NCBI GenBank assembly: GCA_944326825.1
Contig: CALVFL010000034.1
Span: forward strand, 1 to 45,664
Source: an uncultured Erysipelotrichaceae bacterium
GTDB taxonomy: Bacteria > Bacillota_I > Bacilli_A > Erysipelotrichales > Erysipelotrichaceae
DNA length: 45,664 nt
Direction: 5' to 3'
Under the pieces are notes generated by a model that did no database searches, was not told the DNA's origin, and saw only the letters and a list, made by a program, of their open reading frames with translations. This document shows positions 16,225 through 24,875 of this stretch, piece after piece (position 1 is the stretch's first letter; each line of letters begins with the position of its first letter). The position numbers and the translations under genes are program-made.

Positions 16225-18357
16225 TTATATTTTTTTAATGCTGGGATGAGTGGAAAGGATCTTTTTAACACCATGCGGATAGGCAAAGGCCACTGTAATG
16301 ATCGCTCCGTCCACGCTGACGACGACTCCTTCCTTAAATATATTATGCACTACCCGATCGCCTTTTTTAAAATTATTTTTGACACTTGCTTCTTTGCGGG
16401 TTTCACTTTTTCTAAATGATGCCTCGTTTTGATATGAAAATGTGCTTTGTTTATGCAGATCTTCATTGAGATGCGTGATATAGTCTTCATCGATCTCTTC
16501 GACAAAACGGGAAGTAGTTTTAGCTTTTGACAAGACAAAACTGAAATCACGGCTGTCTGTCAGATATAAAAGTCTTTTAGCCCTGGTATAAGCTACATAA
16601 GCCAGACGCCGCTCTTCTTCTAAGCCCTTAAGCCCGTCTGCCAGACTCCTTTCGCTAGGGAAAACACTTTCTGACATTCCGATCACAAAGACCGTATCAA
16701 ACTCTAAACCCTTGGAAGAGTGGATCGTCATAAGATTTACGGCATCGCTTATTTCACTGTTGTCTTTATCGATATAAAGTGAAACGTTCTGCAAATACTC
16801 ATCAAGAGTGCTTTCAGGATAAGTCAATTCATAATTCTTAATATCATCGATAAGCGATTTAACGTTTTCAAGTCTTTCGGTCTGATTGTCGTTTAAAAGA
16901 TAGTCACGATAACCGGTATCATTTAAAACGGCCTGCAGGAGTTTTTCCAAACTCTCATCTTTTAAAAGTTCCCGGAAGTGTTCGATCATTTTGATAAATG
17001 CTTCAAAAGTATCCTTGTTTTTGGGATAAAGACCTTCTTTGATAACTTCATACATGGAAAGATCATTTTCTTTGGCAAGGGCAAGGATATTTTCGATTGT
17101 CTTTTGGCCGATGCCTCTTTTGGGAGTATTGATCACTCTGATAAAAGACAAATCATCGCCCAAAGCGATCAGTTTCAAATAAGCTAAGATGTCTTTGATC
17201 TCGGCTCGTTCATAGAACCTGATACCGCCATAGATCACATAAGGAATACCGGTTTCTAAAAGTACCTTTTCAATATTGCGGGATAAGTAGTTGGAACGGT
17301 ACAATATCGCCATGTCTTTATATGCCAGTCCGTCATCATGCAGACGGGTGATATTCTTTTTGACATAGTAGGCTTCGCTTTCTTCACTGTCAAGCGATTT
17401 ATGGATGATCTTGGCGCCTTCAGAAGTAGTGGCAAAAAGATCTTTTTTGACTCTTTGACGGTTGTTTCGGATGACGCTGTTGGCACCGCTTAAAATATTG
17501 CCGGTCGAGCGATAGTTCTGATTCAAAATGATCGTTTCGGTATCTTTGAAATCTTTTTCAAAATTGATGATGATATTGACATCAGCACCCCGCCAGGTAT
17601 AGATGGTCTGATCGGGATCGCCGACGACATAGATGTTGTCATTATATGAGGCCAGGTGTCTGATCAGCCGATACTGCATCTTATCGACATCCTGAAACTC
17701 ATCGACCAAGACATACTGAAAACGTCTTGACCACTTCTCTTTGATGTCGATATATTTTTCAAACAGTCTGACCGTAAAAATGATAAGATCATCAAAATCC
17801 AGACCGTAAACACCAGCTAACCGTTTAGTATAATACTCATAGACCTTGGCCTTTTTTTCTTCCTTCAGATCACCGCTGGCTAAGTCTAAAGCTCTTAAAG
17901 GATCGATAAAGGCATATTTGTTGTTGGCAATATAATCTAGCATACTGCCATAAGAAATATCTTTTTTATCGATGCCGTATTCTTTATAAGCTTCTTTTAA
18001 GATCTGGTTCTGATCGTTTTGATCAACGATCGAAAAATTTCGGGGATAGCCAAAGACAGCGATATCCTCTCTTAAAATCCTTACACAAAGCGAGTGAATA
18101 GTCGAAATCCAGGTATTGGAATTTTCATCACCCAGCATATCGGCTACCCTTGATTTCATCTCTTTGGCAGCTTTATTGGTAAAAGTGATAGCTAAGATGT
18201 GATTTGGGTAAACACCTTTTTGAGCTATCAGATAAGCGATACGCATCGTCAAGACTCTGGTCTTGCCACTGCCGGCACCGGCGATGATCCTGACATGCCT
18301 GCTTTGCGTAAATACCGCTTCTTTTTGTTTGTCATTCAATATATTAAAGTCCAGCAC
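16225..18357 (-). CDS. pcrA: ATP-dependent DNA helicase PcrA/UvrD family
   Basis: This 710-aa superfamily 1A helicase translocates 3' to 5' on single-stranded DNA and acts in replication restart, repair and removal of RecA. Motifs in order: Q-motif LNDKQKEAV, Walker A GAGSGKT (27-33), DEFQD, GDPDQTIYTWRGAD, TIHSSKGLEFD and RRLAYVAYTRAK. The C-terminal KGDRVVHNIFKEGVVV segment matches the Tudor-like RNA polymerase-binding tail of PcrA. The start codon is GTG, supported by the SD GGGAGG 6-7 nt upstream. It is divergent from the rRNA methyltransferase gene and leads into the thioredoxin-like lipoprotein gene. The length is close to that of other PcrA proteins. Confidence 0.93.
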   Translation of the reverse strand: MLDFNILNDKQKEAVFTQSRHVRIIAGAGSGKTRVLTMRIAYLIAQKGVYPNHILAITFTNKAAKEMKSRVADMLGDENSNTWISTIHSLCVRILREDIAVFGYPRNFSIVDQNDQNQILKEAYKEYGIDKKDISYGSMLDYIANNKYAFIDPLRALDLASGDLKEEKKAKVYEYYTKRLAGVYGLDFDDLIIFTVRLFEKYIDIKEKWSRRFQYVLVDEFQDVDKMQYRLIRHLASYNDNIYVVGDPDQTIYTWRGADVNIIINFEKDFKDTETIILNQNYRSTGNILSGANSVIRNNRQRVKKDLFATTSEGAKIIHKSLDSEESEAYYVKKNITRLHDDGLAYKDMAILYRSNYLSRNIEKVLLETGIPYVIYGGIRFYERAEIKDILAYLKLIALGDDLSFIRVINTPKRGIGQKTIENILALAKENDLSMYEVIKEGLYPKNKDTFEAFIKMIEHFRELLKDESLEKLLQAVLNDTGYRDYLLNDNQTERLENVKSLIDDIKNYELTYPESTLDEYLQNVSLYIDKDNSEISDAVNLMTIHSSKGLEFDTVFVIGMSESVFPSERSLADGLKGLEEERRLAYVAYTRAKRLLYLTDSRDFSFVLSKAKTTSRFVEEIDEDYITHLNEDLHKQSTFSYQNEASFRKSETRKEASVKNNFKKGDRVVHNIFKEGVVVSVDGAIITVAFAYPHGVKKILSTHPSIKKI

Positions 18358-18382
18358 GCTTTCCTCCCTAGTCTATTTTATA

Positions 18383-18388
18383 ATTATA
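18383..18388 (-). promoter_or_regulatory. -10 box of pcrA
   Basis: TATAAT on the minus strand lies 25 nt upstream of the GTG start, giving a short leader with the SD GGGAGG. The -35 is not clear. Confidence 0.5.
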
Positions 18389-18416
18389 CAACATCTTTTA
18401 AGAATACTTTAACCCG

Positions 18417-18425
18417 TGTTATAAT
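18417..18425 (+). promoter_or_regulatory. Extended -10 (TGnTATAAT) 6 nt before the methyltransferase ATG (leaderless)
   Basis: TG at 18417-18418 plus TATAAT (18420-18425), then 6 nt, then ATG at 18432. No SD is present. This is the clearest example of the leaderless arrangement seen in several genes of the window. Confidence 0.6.
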
Positions 18426-18431
18426 TTTGAC

Positions 18432-19301
18432 ATGATCACATCCAGCAATTTTAAAGATTATACCCTTTTAGCAGCCGGTGATAAAGAAAAACTGGAATCA
18501 TGGAACGGCGTCATTTTAAGAAGGCCTGATCCGATGGCGATCTGGCCTAAAGATGATTCTGAACTTTTTGAAACTTATGACGGTTATTATCACCGCTCAT
18601 CCAAGGGCGGGGGAAACTGGGAATTCAGAAGAAGACTGAAAGACTATTGGACAGTGGCTTTTGATGATCTCATCTTCAAAGTATCGCCCACCAATTTCAA
18701 ACATACCGGCTTATTTCCTGAGCAAGCTGCCAACTGGGAATTTGTAAAAAAGAAGATCAAAGGCAAAAAAGAGATCAAAGTCTTGAATCTTTTTGCCTAT
18801 ACGGGTGCTGCCACGATGGCTTGTGCAAAAGCAGGAGCTGTTGAAGTGGTTCATGTCGATGCCGCTAAAGGCATGGTTGAATGGGCCAAAGAGAATATGT
18901 ATCTCAATCATTTAGAAGATCATAAGATCCGTTTTATCGTTGATGACTGTCTGAAATTTATCAAACGGGAGAATAGACGAGGTCACAAATATGACGGCAT
19001 CATCATGGACCCTCCTTCTTATGGCCGAGGCCCGGGCGGCGAACTCTTTCGCTTTGAAGATCAGATCAATGAGCTTTTAAAAGAAGCCGTAAAACTTTTA
19101 AGCGACAGACCTTTATTCGTCATCGTCAATTCTTATACGACCGGCTATTCAGCCACCGTTTTAAATAATGTCATGAGCCATCATTTAAAAGACTATCTGA
19201 AAAAAGGTTATATCGAATCTGATGAATTAGGCATTAAGGTCAAAGATAAAGAACTGTATCTGCCTTGCGGTCTAACGACCAGATGGGTGAGTTATGATTA
19301 A
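18432..19301 (+). CDS. Class I SAM-dependent rRNA methyltransferase (RlmI/RlmK-like)
   Basis: This 289-aa enzyme matches the SAM-dependent methyltransferases of the RlmI/RlmL C-terminal type that make m5C or m7G in 23S rRNA. SAM-binding motif I is VLNLFAYTGAATMACAKAGA, followed by the acidic VDAAKGMVEWAKEN, and the catalytic motif IV is MDPPSYGRG. An N-terminal PUA domain, present in RlmI, is missing, so this is a shorter family member with unknown target. It has no SD and a TGnTATAAT box 6 nt upstream. It overlaps the downstream pseudouridine synthase gene by 8 bp, consistent with a shared role in RNA modification. Confidence 0.85.
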   Translation: MITSSNFKDYTLLAAGDKEKLESWNGVILRRPDPMAIWPKDDSELFETYDGYYHRSSKGGGNWEFRRRLKDYWTVAFDDLIFKVSPTNFKHTGLFPEQAANWEFVKKKIKGKKEIKVLNLFAYTGAATMACAKAGAVEVVHVDAAKGMVEWAKENMYLNHLEDHKIRFIVDDCLKFIKRENRRGHKYDGIIMDPPSYGRGPGGELFRFEDQINELLKEAVKLLSDRPLFVIVNSYTTGYSATVLNNVMSHHLKDYLKKGYIESDELGIKVKDKELYLPCGLTTRWVSYD

Positions 19302-20004
19302 GGTCCTTTTTGAAGATAATCACTGTTTAGTGATCGAAAAGCCCTGTAACATCCCTATGCAAAAAGACAGCAGCAACGATGACGATCTTTTATCGATGGC
19401 TAAACGCTATCTCAAAGAAAAATATCATAAACCCGGCGAGGTCTATTTAGGTTTAGTGCATCGTTTGGATAGACCGGTAGGCGGTGTCTGCATCTTTGCC
19501 AAGACATCCAAAGCTGCCATGCGGCTCAGTAAACAGATCAATGATCACACCTTTAAAAAAACTTATCTCGCTATTGCCATGCATGATGGTCTGGCTGCTA
19601 AAGGACATTTTGAAGATCATCTTTTAAAAGATTCTAAGACCAACATGGTCAAAGTAGATCCCAAAGGCAAACTGGCGATCTTGGATTATGAACTGTTAGC
19701 TAAAAAAACTGACAAAAACCTTGTGAAGATCAATTTAAAGACCGGCCGTTCCCATCAGATCAGAGTTCAGTTTTCTTCAAGAGGTCATGCACTTTTTGGC
19801 GATCAGCGTTACAATAAAGAAGTAATACCGCATACTCAAATAGCACTCTGGTCATATTCACTAAGTTTCGTGCATCCGACATTAAAAAATGAGATGACTT
19901 TTCGATCCTTGCCGTTTGACCATCCCTCATTTAAAGACTTTAAGGAGGTACTGCAATGCCTAAACAAAGAAGAGCTATCCGCCGACAATTCATCATCGTA
20001 TTAG
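19294..20004 (+). CDS. RluA-family RNA pseudouridine synthase
   Basis: This 236-aa enzyme isomerises uridine to pseudouridine in rRNA or tRNA. The catalytic-aspartate motif is HRLDRPVGGV, preceded by the VIEKPCNIPM strand and followed by KTYLAIAMHDG and the C-terminal LKTGRSHQIRVQFS motif of the RluA family. No S4 domain is present at the N-terminus, so it is a short RluA-type protein. The target uridine is unknown. Overlapping frames with the methyltransferase upstream (8 bp) and the VanY-like gene downstream (49 bp) show tight coupling in one operon. Confidence 0.9.
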   Translation: MIKVLFEDNHCLVIEKPCNIPMQKDSSNDDDLLSMAKRYLKEKYHKPGEVYLGLVHRLDRPVGGVCIFAKTSKAAMRLSKQINDHTFKKTYLAIAMHDGLAAKGHFEDHLLKDSKTNMVKVDPKGKLAILDYELLAKKTDKNLVKINLKTGRSHQIRVQFSSRGHALFGDQRYNKEVIPHTQIALWSYSLSFVHPTLKNEMTFRSLPFDHPSFKDFKEVLQCLNKEELSADNSSSY

Positions 20005-21014
20005 CGATCGTTCTGATCGGTATCGTATCTGTCTTTAAGATACCCTCTTTTCTGATCTCGAGAAACCTTGGCGATTTAGGCTATGATAAAGAAGCTCAAA
20101 AAGCCATCATCGACAAAAAGATCAGCAAGCTTCTGATCGATAATGATTATTATTCAAAATTACTGAATGACGAAGTCAAGAAAGATACTTTCAAGACAGA
20201 TTATGCAGAACTTTACATCTTCAGGGATTCTTTGTCCGATCTGGAATTCACCCTTTATGACAAGCTTTTAAGCAAAGGCTATGAAGATAAAGAAGTCATT
20301 GAATTATTCAGAAATCTTGAAAATTATGAATTGACCCCGCTTTTAGTCTTTGATAAAGTCGAGATCAAAACTTATATCGATGATTGTCTGACTCATCGTG
20401 ATACCAATTCCCAAGACAACCTCACTTTAAGCAATGATTATCTTCATCCTTATGAAGATTATCAAAAAATAACGGATGTAAAGGCTGATACCTTAGTATC
20501 TTCCAAATTCTATTTAGATAACTACGAACCAGAAAAACTCGTCCCGATCGGCAGCGCTTATGCCAGTGAAGGAGTAGAGATAGACAATATGGCCTATGAA
20601 TCATTTACTAAAATGATCGATGATCTCTCTAAAGACGGTCTGGCTGCTTATGCACTGGAGGGTTATCGCTCCTACGCCAGGCAGGAAGTGATCTATTCGC
20701 AAAACGGGGCAGCTGTCAAAGCCGGCTTCAGTGATATGCAAAGCGGTCTGATGGTAACTCTTACTGATACGGCCACTAATTCTTTGGATGGTTTTAATGA
20801 AACGCCCGAATATAAATGGCTTATGGAAAATGCCCATAAATACGGTTTTATCCTAAGATACCCGGAAGGCAAAGGAACGATAACCAATCAAGAATTTACC
20901 CCTTATATGTTCAGATATGTCGGTGAAGAAACAGCGCAAAAGATCAAAGAGAGCAGACTGACTTTTGATGAATACTATATGCTTTATCTTTATGACTATA
21001 GTGCTCAAGAATAA
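19956..21014 (+). CDS. VanY/D-alanyl-D-alanine carboxypeptidase-like protein lacking the zinc site
   Basis: This 352-aa protein has an N-terminal membrane anchor (residues about 12-30), a poorly recognised central region (about 40-190) and a C-terminal domain clearly related to VanY-type peptidases. Family landmarks are kept: EGYRSYARQEVIYS, the NAHKYGFILRYPEGK stretch and FRYVG. But the SxHxxGxxxD motif reads SDMQSGLMVT, with Met261 for the first zinc His and Thr268 for the zinc Asp. The catalytic Glu and last His of the EPWH motif are Thr315 and Met318 in TPYM. It is therefore probably not a zinc peptidase; it may bind peptidoglycan or regulate wall enzymes. SD AAGGAGG supports the start. 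Confidence 0.8.
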   Translation: MPKQRRAIRRQFIIVLAIVLIGIVSVFKIPSFLISRNLGDLGYDKEAQKAIIDKKISKLLIDNDYYSKLLNDEVKKDTFKTDYAELYIFRDSLSDLEFTLYDKLLSKGYEDKEVIELFRNLENYELTPLLVFDKVEIKTYIDDCLTHRDTNSQDNLTLSNDYLHPYEDYQKITDVKADTLVSSKFYLDNYEPEKLVPIGSAYASEGVEIDNMAYESFTKMIDDLSKDGLAAYALEGYRSYARQEVIYSQNGAAVKAGFSDMQSGLMVTLTDTATNSLDGFNETPEYKWLMENAHKYGFILRYPEGKGTITNQEFTPYMFRYVGEETAQKIKESRLTFDEYYMLYLYDYSAQE

Positions 21015-21033
21015 CATTTAAAAGGGAAAATAT

Positions 21034-21378
21034 ATGGAGATTCAAGAATTATTATTGGATGTGATCGACAATTATTGTAATTATGGTGCATATTTGGTTG
21101 CTGCGTTAGTCATTATTTTTAACATTTTATTTCTTTTGAAAAAGACTAATCTTTATCAGACTCTGCTGGTAAATGCTTCAGGTTTTGGATTAAGCTGCAT
21201 TTTCATTGCTAATAAAGCCAGACTTACCGAATGGGGTACTTATTATATTCCTGATGCAGAGGTATATCAAAACTTTAGGAGTTCACTATTAGATTGGTCT
21301 GTTATGGGATTGACGGTATTTGTATCGATCGTCTGTATCATCGTCTTTCTTTTAGACAAATATAAAAAGAAAGCTTAA
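21034..21378 (+). CDS. Small membrane protein of unknown function
   Basis: I do not recognise this 114-aa protein. It has three hydrophobic segments (about 17-36, 42-60 and 88-108) and a short polar region with several charged residues (KARLTEWGTYY) between the second and third. An SD-like AAAGGG precedes the ATG, and it follows the VanY-like gene by 19 nt, so it is last in the RNA-modification/VanY-like operon. A terminator follows directly. Confidence 0.65.
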   Translation: MEIQELLLDVIDNYCNYGAYLVAALVIIFNILFLLKKTNLYQTLLVNASGFGLSCIFIANKARLTEWGTYYIPDAEVYQNFRSSLLDWSVMGLTVFVSIVCIIVFLLDKYKKKA

Positions 21379-21386
21379 CTCATATC

Positions 21387-21425
21387 AAAAAACATGGTTT
21401 TATAAAATGGACCATGTTTTATTTA
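21387..21425. terminator. Bidirectional terminator between the 21 kb small membrane gene and rlmA
   Basis: Arms AAAACATGGT (21389-21398) and ACCATGTTTT (21411-21420) with flanking A and T runs form a hairpin able to end both the plus-strand operon and the minus-strand rlmA operon, whose stop codon overlaps its edge. Confidence 0.8.
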
Positions 21426-22208
21426 ACTGTTCTTTTTGAAGATTTCGATCCTGAAAGCGATCGTTACTTTTAAATCTGACAAATCATAAAGCCTTTGAAT
21501 ACCCTCTTGAGGACTTTTATGAACATAAGGGGTCATCATAAAAAGATTGCGGATGTCTTCGTTATCTAACTTTATCAGAGCTTCGACTTTTTCTTCGCCG
21601 ATCTTGATAAACCCATCAGCTTTTACCTCTTTTAAAGGATTGAGATAGGCTTTATCATAGACGACTTCTTTTAATTCATACAAGTGGCGCTCATGCGGTC
21701 CGGCTTTAATGAAGATGCCGCCCTCTTTAAGTATGCGGCGATTTTCAGGCATTGATAACGGCGTAAAGATCGAATAGACAAGATCAACACTTTGATCATC
21801 TAAAGGCATATAAAAGAGATTGGCAGCACAATAGGTAACTTTATCCGTTTGTTTGGCTGCTCTTTTTAAAGCGTGTTTAGACATGTCAAAACCATAGACC
21901 TCAGCATTCAAGGCATCAGCTATGGCATTGGTATAATAACCTTCCCCACACCCTTCATCAACGACGATCTTAGGATCATAAGCTTTGATAAGTTCTATCA
22001 TCTTCTCTTTTAAAGGATGATAGAAGTCTTTTTTAAAGAATTCAAAGCGGGCTTTCACCATGTCTTTATCATCGCCGGTCTTTTTTTGAGTATGCACCAA
22101 AAGATTGACATAACCTTCTTTGGCAATATCAAAACTATGGCCGTTTGGACAACGATAAGACTTATCTTCTTTATAAAGCGGTTTTTGACAATTAGGACAA
22201 AGCAGCAT
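21423..22208 (-). CDS. rlmA: 23S rRNA (guanine-N1-)-methyltransferase RlmA family
   Basis: This 261-aa enzyme matches RlmA-type methyltransferases that form m1G in helix 35 of 23S rRNA. The N-terminal zinc ribbon has Cys4, Cys7, Cys20 and His24 (CPNCQK and CPNGHSFD), followed by the typical EGYVNLL. The Rossmann-fold SAM motif is VVDEGCGEGYYTNAIA, and the later YSIFTP motif is family-typical. Whether it modifies G745 (RlmAI) or G748 (RlmAII) is not clear. It is last in a minus-strand gene string beginning near 26076. Confidence 0.88.
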   Translation of the reverse strand: MLLCPNCQKPLYKEDKSYRCPNGHSFDIAKEGYVNLLVHTQKKTGDDKDMVKARFEFFKKDFYHPLKEKMIELIKAYDPKIVVDEGCGEGYYTNAIADALNAEVYGFDMSKHALKRAAKQTDKVTYCAANLFYMPLDDQSVDLVYSIFTPLSMPENRRILKEGGIFIKAGPHERHLYELKEVVYDKAYLNPLKEVKADGFIKIGEEKVEALIKLDNEDIRNLFMMTPYVHKSPQEGIQRLYDLSDLKVTIAFRIEIFKKNS

Positions 22209-22209
22209 A

Positions 22210-23064
22210 TCAGTCTTTCTTGAATTTTTTAAGGATCAGCTCTTTTTTAGCTTCCATATCTTTCTTGCCTAGATCATAAAGGATTCTTAAATTAGGTTTA
22301 TCACCAGTCAAACGCTTCACATCTACATGTTTTGAAGGATAGACATAAACGGCTTTATCAGCTTCTTCCAGTTCTTTGATAAGATCGATCTGTTTTTGAT
22401 AATTCAGATGACGCACGGCATAATCCTTGGCAATACTGGGATATTTAGGATAAGTCATCTTCATAAGTGCCTTAGTAAAAGCCGGAGCCGGTTTGCGGAC
22501 ATAATCTTTCGGTTTCGTCGTAATAATTAAATGCAGATCATTTTGATCATTAACCGCTTCTTCGATCGGGATCATCTTGGTGATGCCGCCGTCTAAATAT
22601 TTATGCCCCTCTACCTCGACGATCTTGCCGATGATCGGCAAAGTGCAGGAACCTTTTAATTTAAGCAGCTTATCATCCATCTCTTTTAAATTGAGATAGA
22701 TTGTTTTGCCAAGTTCCAGATCATAAACCCCGATCTTGGCATCGGTCTTAGAATTGATGGCTTTAGAAATATCATAGTGTTTAATGACTGGCAGGATATG
22801 TTCAAACAGATAGTCATAGCCGACATAATGACCTTCTCTTAAAAGCGGTCTTAAGCCGATCAGTTCTTTATCAGCGATATGATTGGTCGAAAGATCATAA
22901 AGATAATCGATATTGTCGCTAAGGTACGAACAAAGATGGACAGCACCGGTAGATATACCATAAGCACTGTCAAAATGAACGTTATTTTCAATAAGCCAAG
23001 CTAAACAGCCGGCTGTGTATGCTCCCCGCATACCGCCGCCTTCAAGTACCAATGCAGTTTTCAT
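22210..23064 (-). CDS. Patatin-like phospholipase family protein
   Basis: This 284-aa protein has the patatin fold with all key motifs. The oxyanion loop is EGGGMRGAYTAG near the N-terminus, the nucleophile elbow is GISTG (Ser in GxSxG), and the catalytic Asp lies in DGGI. It is probably a cytoplasmic serine acyl hydrolase acting on phospholipid or another ester; no signal peptide is seen. SD AAAGGGG precedes the start. Its position 1 nt upstream of rlmA and downstream of cls suggests a shared transcript and perhaps lipid turnover. Confidence 0.88.
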   Translation of the reverse strand: MKTALVLEGGGMRGAYTAGCLAWLIENNVHFDSAYGISTGAVHLCSYLSDNIDYLYDLSTNHIADKELIGLRPLLREGHYVGYDYLFEHILPVIKHYDISKAINSKTDAKIGVYDLELGKTIYLNLKEMDDKLLKLKGSCTLPIIGKIVEVEGHKYLDGGITKMIPIEEAVNDQNDLHLIITTKPKDYVRKPAPAFTKALMKMTYPKYPSIAKDYAVRHLNYQKQIDLIKELEEADKAVYVYPSKHVDVKRLTGDKPNLRILYDLGKKDMEAKKELILKKFKKD

Positions 23065-23073
23065 AATTCCCCT

Positions 23074-23337
23074 TTACTTATGTTTAAAACTATAATATTC
23101 TTCATCTTTTAAAGTGTCGATCTTTAGGTCGTCATTGTTGTATTCCCAAAAACTGACCTCTTTAAAAAGTTCTTTGAATTCATCTTCCTTTAAGTAATAA
23201 CGGCTGTCAGCATTAAAAACTAAGATGCCTTTAGAATGCTTCATAAAAAGTGTTTTGGCATCATTGATCAAAATGCCTCCAGAGCAGAGATAATCCAAAC
23301 TTAAAGTGATGTCATCGTATCTTTTCACATCCCCCAT
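23074..23337 (-). CDS. Hypothetical protein coupled to cardiolipin synthase
   Basis: This 87-aa protein is not one I recognise. It is soluble in appearance, rich in Asp, Lys and aromatic residues, with no membrane segment. Its ATG overlaps the cls stop (TAATG), indicating translational coupling, and it precedes the patatin-like gene. There is no separate strong SD. Because it keeps an open frame tightly between two real genes, I judge it likely real. Confidence 0.6.
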   Translation of the reverse strand: MGDVKRYDDITLSLDYLCSGGILINDAKTLFMKHSKGILVFNADSRYYLKEDEFKELFKEVSFWEYNNDDLKIDTLKDEEYYSFKHK

Positions 23338-24875
23338 TATAACAAAGGTGCAAAAACATTCAAGATTGATCTTAATACCAGGACGATGACATTAACCTTT
23401 TCAACATCTTTTTTAGTGACCTGTTTAGAAACCTTTAAAGTATTCAGATAATCTTCTTTCATCTTTAAGACTTCCGTACTGTTGGCTACCAAAACCCCGC
23501 ATTCATAGTTTAAATAATAAGAGCGGTAATCCATGTTGAAGGTACCCTCTAAAGCGATCTTGTCATCCATTACCACCAGTTTAGAATGTAAGAAACCCGG
23601 CGTGTACTCATAGATCTTGACCCCTGCTTCCAATAAAGGTTTGTAATGTGATCTTGTGACCATAAAAACCGTCTTTTTATCAGGAATATGTGGAACAGTA
23701 ATGATGACTTCCACTCCTGACTTGGCCGCTATCCTTAAGGCATTGACCATATCATAATCCAAGATCAGATAAGGCGTATGGATGTAGATATACTTTTTGG
23801 CGTTGTTGATCATGGAAAGATGAGTGGTGCGGCCCAGATCTTCATCATCAGTCGGTGAATCAGAAAAAGGCAAGACCAAAGTCTTATTGGGTTTAAAGGC
23901 ATACTCGTATTTAAAATCCAGATATTTAAGCTCTTCACCCTTCTTAACGCTGGCATTATAAAACTGGATATACATGATCGTAAAGTTCCAGACGGCCTCC
24001 CCTTCTAAAAGGATGCCGGTATCTTTCCAATGTCCAAAGCGTACCACTTTATTGATATATTCATCAGCCAGATTATAGCCGCCGGTAAAGGCATAACGAT
24101 TGTCGATGACGATCATTTTGCGATGGGAGCGGATATTGGTTCTTGATAAAAGCGACAGATACACCGATACCGGAGAAAAAGCTACTACATGAATGCCGAC
24201 TTCTTTTAAGCGTTTTTCAAAGTCTTCTGGCAGACAAGTGATCGAACCGCCGTCATCATAAGTGAAATAGATCTCGACTCCTCTTTCTAAAGCTTCACAT
24301 AACGCTTTAAAGAACCTTTCGAACATATAGCCTTCTTTAACGATAAAGAATTCGATAAAGATAAACTTTTCGGCTTTAGCGATATAATGCAGAAGATCTT
24401 CAAAAAACTCTTCCCCGATCTTATAATATTTAACTTCGGTATTATTGTAATAAGGGAAGTTGCCGTTATTTTTGATATAGTCAAAGATCCGGACCGTATC
24501 ATAATCGGTGATCTCGATCTGCTTATCGTCAAAAAAACCTTTGGTCTTGCTTAACTCGGCAATGATCTTGCCTCTTAACTTCTTAGGCACCTTTCTTTCC
24601 GCAAACAAGAGATAGATGATCCCGCCCGCTAAAGGTAAACCTAAGATAATGATGATCCAGGCCAGCTTATAGGAAGTATTGGAAAAGCGGTTTACTACCT
24701 TGATGACTAAAGCGATGCTTAAAAAGTATAAGAAGTATTTGAAATGATCGTTGGCAATGCCGAAATGAGTAACAAAAGACAACACGATGATAAGCTGGAT
24801 AAGAACGATCGATCCGACAACAAAGATACGGGTATTTAAAAACTTTATTATCTGATCTAAAAAACTTCTTAACAT
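23337..24875 (-). CDS. cls: Cardiolipin synthase, phospholipase D type
   Basis: This 512-aa membrane enzyme condenses two phosphatidylglycerol molecules to cardiolipin and glycerol. Two N-terminal helices plus a third (residues about 12-90, the PLDc_N region) anchor it. Two HKD motifs form the active site: HRKMIVIDNRYAFTGGYN and HSKLVVMDDKIALEGTFN. The length fits the family. Its start overlaps the PHP phosphatase stop by 7 bp, so it is internal to a compact operon. Confidence 0.93.
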   Translation of the reverse strand: MLRSFLDQIIKFLNTRIFVVGSIVLIQLIIVLSFVTHFGIANDHFKYFLYFLSIALVIKVVNRFSNTSYKLAWIIIILGLPLAGGIIYLLFAERKVPKKLRGKIIAELSKTKGFFDDKQIEITDYDTVRIFDYIKNNGNFPYYNNTEVKYYKIGEEFFEDLLHYIAKAEKFIFIEFFIVKEGYMFERFFKALCEALERGVEIYFTYDDGGSITCLPEDFEKRLKEVGIHVVAFSPVSVYLSLLSRTNIRSHRKMIVIDNRYAFTGGYNLADEYINKVVRFGHWKDTGILLEGEAVWNFTIMYIQFYNASVKKGEELKYLDFKYEYAFKPNKTLVLPFSDSPTDDEDLGRTTHLSMINNAKKYIYIHTPYLILDYDMVNALRIAAKSGVEVIITVPHIPDKKTVFMVTRSHYKPLLEAGVKIYEYTPGFLHSKLVVMDDKIALEGTFNMDYRSYYLNYECGVLVANSTEVLKMKEDYLNTLKVSKQVTKKDVEKVNVIVLVLRSILNVFAPLL

